A DNA stretch of 64,000 bases from Ideonella_A sakaiensis_A (GTDB lineage Bacteria > Pseudomonadota > Gammaproteobacteria > Burkholderiales > Burkholderiaceae_C). Made by a program: the position numbers and the translations under genes. The notes under the pieces are model-generated. The model was not told the DNA's origin. It worked only from the letters and a program-made list of their open reading frames with translations, and made no database searches. The DNA lies in contig NZ_CP182947.1 of NCBI RefSeq assembly GCF_048320135.1, positions 3,720,001 through 3,784,000 on the forward strand. Direction: 5' to 3'. Every line of letters starts with the position of its first letter. Positions within the stretch are counted from its first letter, which is position 1. This document shows positions 61,213 through 64,000 of this stretch, one piece after another.

Positions 61213-62584
61213 GCGTCGTCTCCCTTCTCGATCCGTTTCCTTGTCGTCGATCCAAAATTCGTGTGTGGTGTGAAGCGTTCAGGTAAGTGTTTCTGTCCAT
61301 CCCGACCGCCGCAGCGACCGAGAATCACGAGGGACGCGGGACACCACTCCCGTTGTGTGCAATGGCTTTACAGCTGCCGGCGTTGCACCGCCTCTTGGCA
61401 CCGCGCTTCGTACCTGTTGGCACATCGCGCGCGGGGACCAATAACCCGGGGTCCACGGGGTGTGCCTTGCACACGTCTGGTGATCCGTTGTCAGGGATCA
61501 GGCGGCTGCCAACGTCGAGCCATTGGCTGTTGCGGAGACACGGATGCGGGTCATCACCGCACCGCACATGAGGGCTCAAGGCCCTGGGGAACACGGGCCG
61601 CAAAGGGCCGAGACTCCACGCGGACAGAGCCGCGATTTGCACGTCACTTCAACGCGTCACTGCCGGGAGAACCAGCTTTCGCAAGACCACTCAAGGGGTT
61701 AGCAGCGTCGTCACTGTCAGCGCAGGCTTCCAGTGACGACGCGCAGCGCTTTCACAGCGCTGGCTCATGCCCAGGCTCAAGGCGCTGGGCAGGTGGCGAT
61801 CTCTCGCCTCTCGGACTGGCTCAGGCAATGAGCCAGTCATCCGGGCCATCAAAGCCTCGGCTCTCTTGGGGACGTGAGTCCCGCACCAGAACGCCTGTCT
61901 GCCTTCGCAGATCGGTATAGCTCTCGGGCTCGCCTTGTGCGAGTAGTCTCTCAGTGCAGTTAACGACTGCGGCGCCAGCGAACTGGCCTTGAGCCTGGCA
62001 ATGCAGGTAGTGAAGGTCTTGCGGACGCGATGCCCGCGGAAGAACCATCAGTGTGGCTCGGGCTGCACCTCAATTCAAGGCGCAACCAGGTCAACGAAAC
62101 ATTCGCCCGCGAAATCGATGCCGAAATGCGCACTGTTTCGCGGGCGATCGCTGCCCGCTTCAAAGACAACGGCGACAGAACGCCGTAATCGCTCGGTGAG
62201 ATCAAGTCTCACGAGAACTCCAAGGCAGGTAACGAACTGCGACGGCCGACATCGGCGTGTCCCTGTTGTTGCGCCCGCGAGGGGCGAAGGGAAGGGGCCC
62301 TGGGAGAAGCACCAGTCTGCGACCGGCCAGTTCATACGGCCCGTCGATATCAAGGGGAATTTGGGGGGATTTCGGGATCACCTCTGGATCTGGCTCTGAT
62401 TTCGGTCAGTCGAGCGCGCCAACGTGTTGCTCGCCCGTCGCAGTTGCCGGTTTTCGCTCAGACGGACTGGACTTCGGGGACGTGTCACGCCGCCGGACAA
62501 CGGGCTTTGATGGTGGACCGCTTCGTGCCGAACCGACGCTCCTTGTCATTGACTCTGAAATGGCAATCCCGCCAGGTTGCTGGT
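61213..62584. other. Non-coding region with a dense array of stem-loops
   Basis: No well-supported gene lies in this 1.37-kb gap. From about 61,460 to 62,290 perfect inverted repeats follow each other every 30-45 bp. The longest are 61,705-61,716/61,731-61,742 (12 bp), 61,744-61,750/61,756-61,762 (7 bp), 61,768-61,774/61,785-61,791 (7 bp), 61,814-61,823/61,829-61,838 (10 bp, 5-nt loop), 62,104-62,114/62,136-62,146 (11 bp) and 62,196-62,201/62,207-62,212. About fifteen 5-6-bp stems lie between them, several with TCAAG-like loops. Two weak small frames exist (minus 61,821-62,048, 75 codons; plus 62,030-62,188, 52 codons). It could encode a large structured RNA or be a recombination or transfer site. 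Confidence 0.6.
62030..62188 (+). CDS. Possible small protein of 52 residues
   Basis: ATG at 62030, stop TAA at 62186-62188. The sequence starts MPAEEPSVWLGLHLNSRR and continues with a helical, charged segment (NETFAREIDAEMRTVSRAIA) of protein-like composition and moderately GC-rich third positions. Support is weak: no clear Shine-Dalgarno, no family, and it spans the 11-bp stem-loop at 62,104-62,146. It is listed because it is too short for ordinary gene calling and lies in an otherwise geneless stretch. Confidence 0.25.
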   Translation: MPAEEPSVWLGLHLNSRRNQVNETFAREIDAEMRTVSRAIAARFKDNGDRTP

Positions 62585-63382
62585 TCACGGCAAAGCGTCT
62601 TGTACTCTCCGTACAGCGTCCACGAGCTGTTTCTCACTTGTGTCGTTGACAAAGTCGTTGGACTCTTGGTCATAGACAAGCAGGTAGGGCTCGCCGGCTC
62701 GCCCGCCGATTGTTGAACGACGCAAGGATTGGTCAACTGTGGTTGTTAGAACCACCTGCAGGGCACCCTTGCCCCAACCTGAAGATGCCTTCTTGAGTTG
62801 GGAAACAGCGCTCTTGAGCACATCTTCGTTCCGAAGCGCTACTTTGGCCTCGATGAAGACCACCGGCAGCCGCGAGTCAGCAGGCCTTAGGAGGCAATCA
62901 ACTTCCACATTCTTGAGACGAACGTTGAATTCGGCGGCGTACGCGGGCAAAGTCCGCAGCAAGCGCATCGCAGCCAGCTTGACAAACTCCTCACCTCCAG
63001 GCGAGGTGGTGGTCGGAGGCTCGGTGTCGCGGACCACCGCGCGTGCTTGCTGAATTCCGGGGTCTTCGCTTCGCGCAATCCGTCCTTGGAGCAGGGCCAG
63101 CTGTTGCGCACGCTGCAGGCAGGAATTGCTCAGTTGCTTTAGCAAGAACGACAGTTCCGTCTGACTACGTGACTCGCCCTGTATCAAATCGAACTCGGAC
63201 ATTCGGGCGAGGACTTCAGCAAGCAGTGGTTCGTTCGCCGCAAGCAACTGCAGTTGCCGAATTTTTTCGTCGAGCTCGTTCCGAGACAGATCGGTAACAC
63301 GTCGATACTCCGCTGCGTCGTATTCCGCGAGAGCTCGCAATCCGACAAGCGAGAAGAGTTGGATAACGTCAGCGTTCATCAA
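62585..63382 (-). CDS. Putative PD-(D/E)xK nuclease-like protein
   Basis: A 265-residue protein starting MNADVIQLFSLVGLRALAEYD; a TTG or the following ATG can serve as start. The N-terminal half is helical. The C-terminal half contains VEVDCLLRPADSRLPVVFIEAKVALRNED. Its Asp, a hydrophobic strand and the E-A-K triplet match the PD-(D/E)xK nuclease core, followed by a helix with Gln/Lys (AVSQLKKASSGWG) and strand LQVVLTTT. The start overlaps the stop of the upstream DUF2971-like gene, so they are coupled. Lower GC than the core genes suggests transfer. Restriction-like or defence nuclease is a guess. Confidence 0.5.
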   Translation of the reverse strand: MMNADVIQLFSLVGLRALAEYDAAEYRRVTDLSRNELDEKIRQLQLLAANEPLLAEVLARMSEFDLIQGESRSQTELSFLLKQLSNSCLQRAQQLALLQGRIARSEDPGIQQARAVVRDTEPPTTTSPGGEEFVKLAAMRLLRTLPAYAAEFNVRLKNVEVDCLLRPADSRLPVVFIEAKVALRNEDVLKSAVSQLKKASSGWGKGALQVVLTTTVDQSLRRSTIGGRAGEPYLLVYDQESNDFVNDTSEKQLVDAVRRVQDALP

Positions 63383-64000
63383 GGCACCATGACTAGGATT
63401 TCACCGGCGATTAGGTCACTCACCTGATACTCATCTGGGAATTGACCGAGGCTGATCAGGCGCGTTACATGGATCTTGGAGAGGTCAAGTTTCCAGAGAA
63501 TCGGACGGAACGCGAGGACGGGCGCCGAAGCGATTTCAGCCAAAAGATTTGCAACATCCGCGGATGGAAGGGAAGATGAACTAATCCAGCGCGACAGTCG
63601 GACGCGAAGTTGATCGACCCGGCTATGGTTGAAGTCATTTGTATGTACGATACGATCAAGCTCTTGGTAGACCACGAGAGCTTGGGTTCAACTCCGCGAG
63701 GCGTGATCAAATAACCCAGCATCGTCTTGAATTTGTCTCCGATATCACGATCACTGTAATAGACAATTCGCCACTCCCGTTCTTCTTTAAAGCCCGGGTG
63801 CTTGGTGAAAATAGCGAACAACTTAAGGCGTTCAAGCCAGATCCACGCTGCAGCCGTTAAATCTTCTTCTTTCTTGTCACCACTTGCCAAGATTTGTGCG
63901 ATGGCCTTAATCTTGTCCGATATCCAAATTAGGCGCTCGTCCCCGGTCGCGTAGTCGACCCTTGCGACAACAAATGGCATGTTCTGGTCTGCTTGTAGCT
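63379..64000 (-). pseudogene. Frameshifted DUF2971-like gene, cut by the right edge
   Basis: Reading from the right edge on the minus strand, an open frame gives MPFVVARVDYATGDERLIW, then FTKHPGFKEEREWRIVYYSD and LGYLITPRGVEPKL, the hallmark order of DUF2971 proteins. After about 63,685 this frame turns to unlikely sequence, while the next frame continues sensibly as VVYQELDRIVHTNDFNHSRV to a stop at 63,379. A one-base indel near 63,680-63,690 therefore separates the halves. The first frame is open to the window edge, so the true start lies outside. It may be a pseudogene or contain a sequencing error. Confidence 0.6.

Noticed and set aside
61650..61690. Short resemblance to 23S rRNA (AGCTGGTTCTCCC on the minus strand)
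   Set aside because: Only about 13 bases match and flanking sequence does not follow rRNA; treated as chance.
60895..61920. 341-codon plus-strand frame across the second integrase and the hairpin region
   Set aside because: Its first third is antisense to a convincing integrase and the rest shows no protein family pattern; the long frame is accidental.
61440..62300. Hairpin array as a group II intron, integron attC array or retron
   Set aside because: No reverse transcriptase is nearby, no domain V motif of group II introns was seen, and the hairpins lack paired attC core sites of regular spacing.

Overview
The window is GC-rich DNA from a Gram-negative proteobacterium. Minor pilins follow nrdR and glyA, dnaQ is followed by tRNA-Val(CAC), and the intergenic hairpins contain CCCCCTTGAGGGGG. 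These hint at a betaproteobacterium (Burkholderiales/Rhodocyclales-like), but a gammaproteobacterium cannot be excluded. Most of the window is chromosomal core. Two stretches are accessory: a type I secretion and glycosylation region (about 19.0-43.7 kb) and an integrase-led island after tRNA-Val (57.2 kb to the right edge).

Region 1 (1-19 kb). A minus-strand type IV pilus minor-pilin operon (fimT, a PilE-like prepilin, pilW, pilX, then a hairpin-rich gap and a cut-off pilV) lies downstream of glyA-nrdR. Next come an SLT transglycosylase, ubiD with an overlapping GNAT gene, an MltB-type transglycosylase, a proline-rich LysM/TPR lipoprotein, and an envelope operon on the minus strand (transmembrane Ser/Thr kinase, LysM-NodB deacetylase lipoprotein, TPR lipoprotein). 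The orphan translesion polymerase gene dnaE2 follows. It sits behind a near-consensus LexA box and a candidate structured small RNA.

Region 2 (19-43.7 kb). One long same-strand block encodes a 2,909-residue protein built from roughly 300 imperfect octapeptides of the form A-L-x-[TS]-x-Q-[IV]-x. The repeats are capped by EF-hand-like calcium loops. The block continues with a GT41 (OGT-type) glycosyltransferase, a Sel1-repeat protein, and a complete type I secretion system (HlyB-like ABC protein, HlyD-like adaptor, NodT-type outer-membrane lipoprotein). The simplest reading is a giant secreted surface protein, possibly O-glycosylated in the cytoplasm before export. The gene carries a nearly identical 2,010-bp tandem duplication. 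Downstream are decayed copies of the outer-membrane gene and of the calcium-binding tail, a conserved unknown, a broken methyltransferase gene and three glycan-related genes. The block ends at a fragment of a response-regulator receiver domain joined to a second, diverged copy of the dnaE2 3' end. About 24.4 kb therefore lies between two same-orientation dnaE2 3' ends.

Region 3 (43.7-57.2 kb). A class III polyhydroxyalkanoate operon (acyl-CoA synthetase, SDR reductase, phaE, phaC), an epoxide-hydrolase-like gene, an inverted-repeat intergenic element, thyA behind a terminator hairpin, an OmpA-like lipoprotein, an ABC exporter overlapping ilvD, lgt, dnaQ and tRNA-Val.

Region 4 (57.2-64 kb). 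A P4-type tyrosine integrase lies next to tRNA-Val. It is followed by a HEPN-domain protein with an R-x4-H motif, an AlpA-like regulator, a second integrase of a different family, about 0.85 kb of unusually dense perfect stem-loops, a probable PD-(D/E)xK protein and a frameshifted DUF2971-like gene cut by the right edge. The right attachment site is not in the window.
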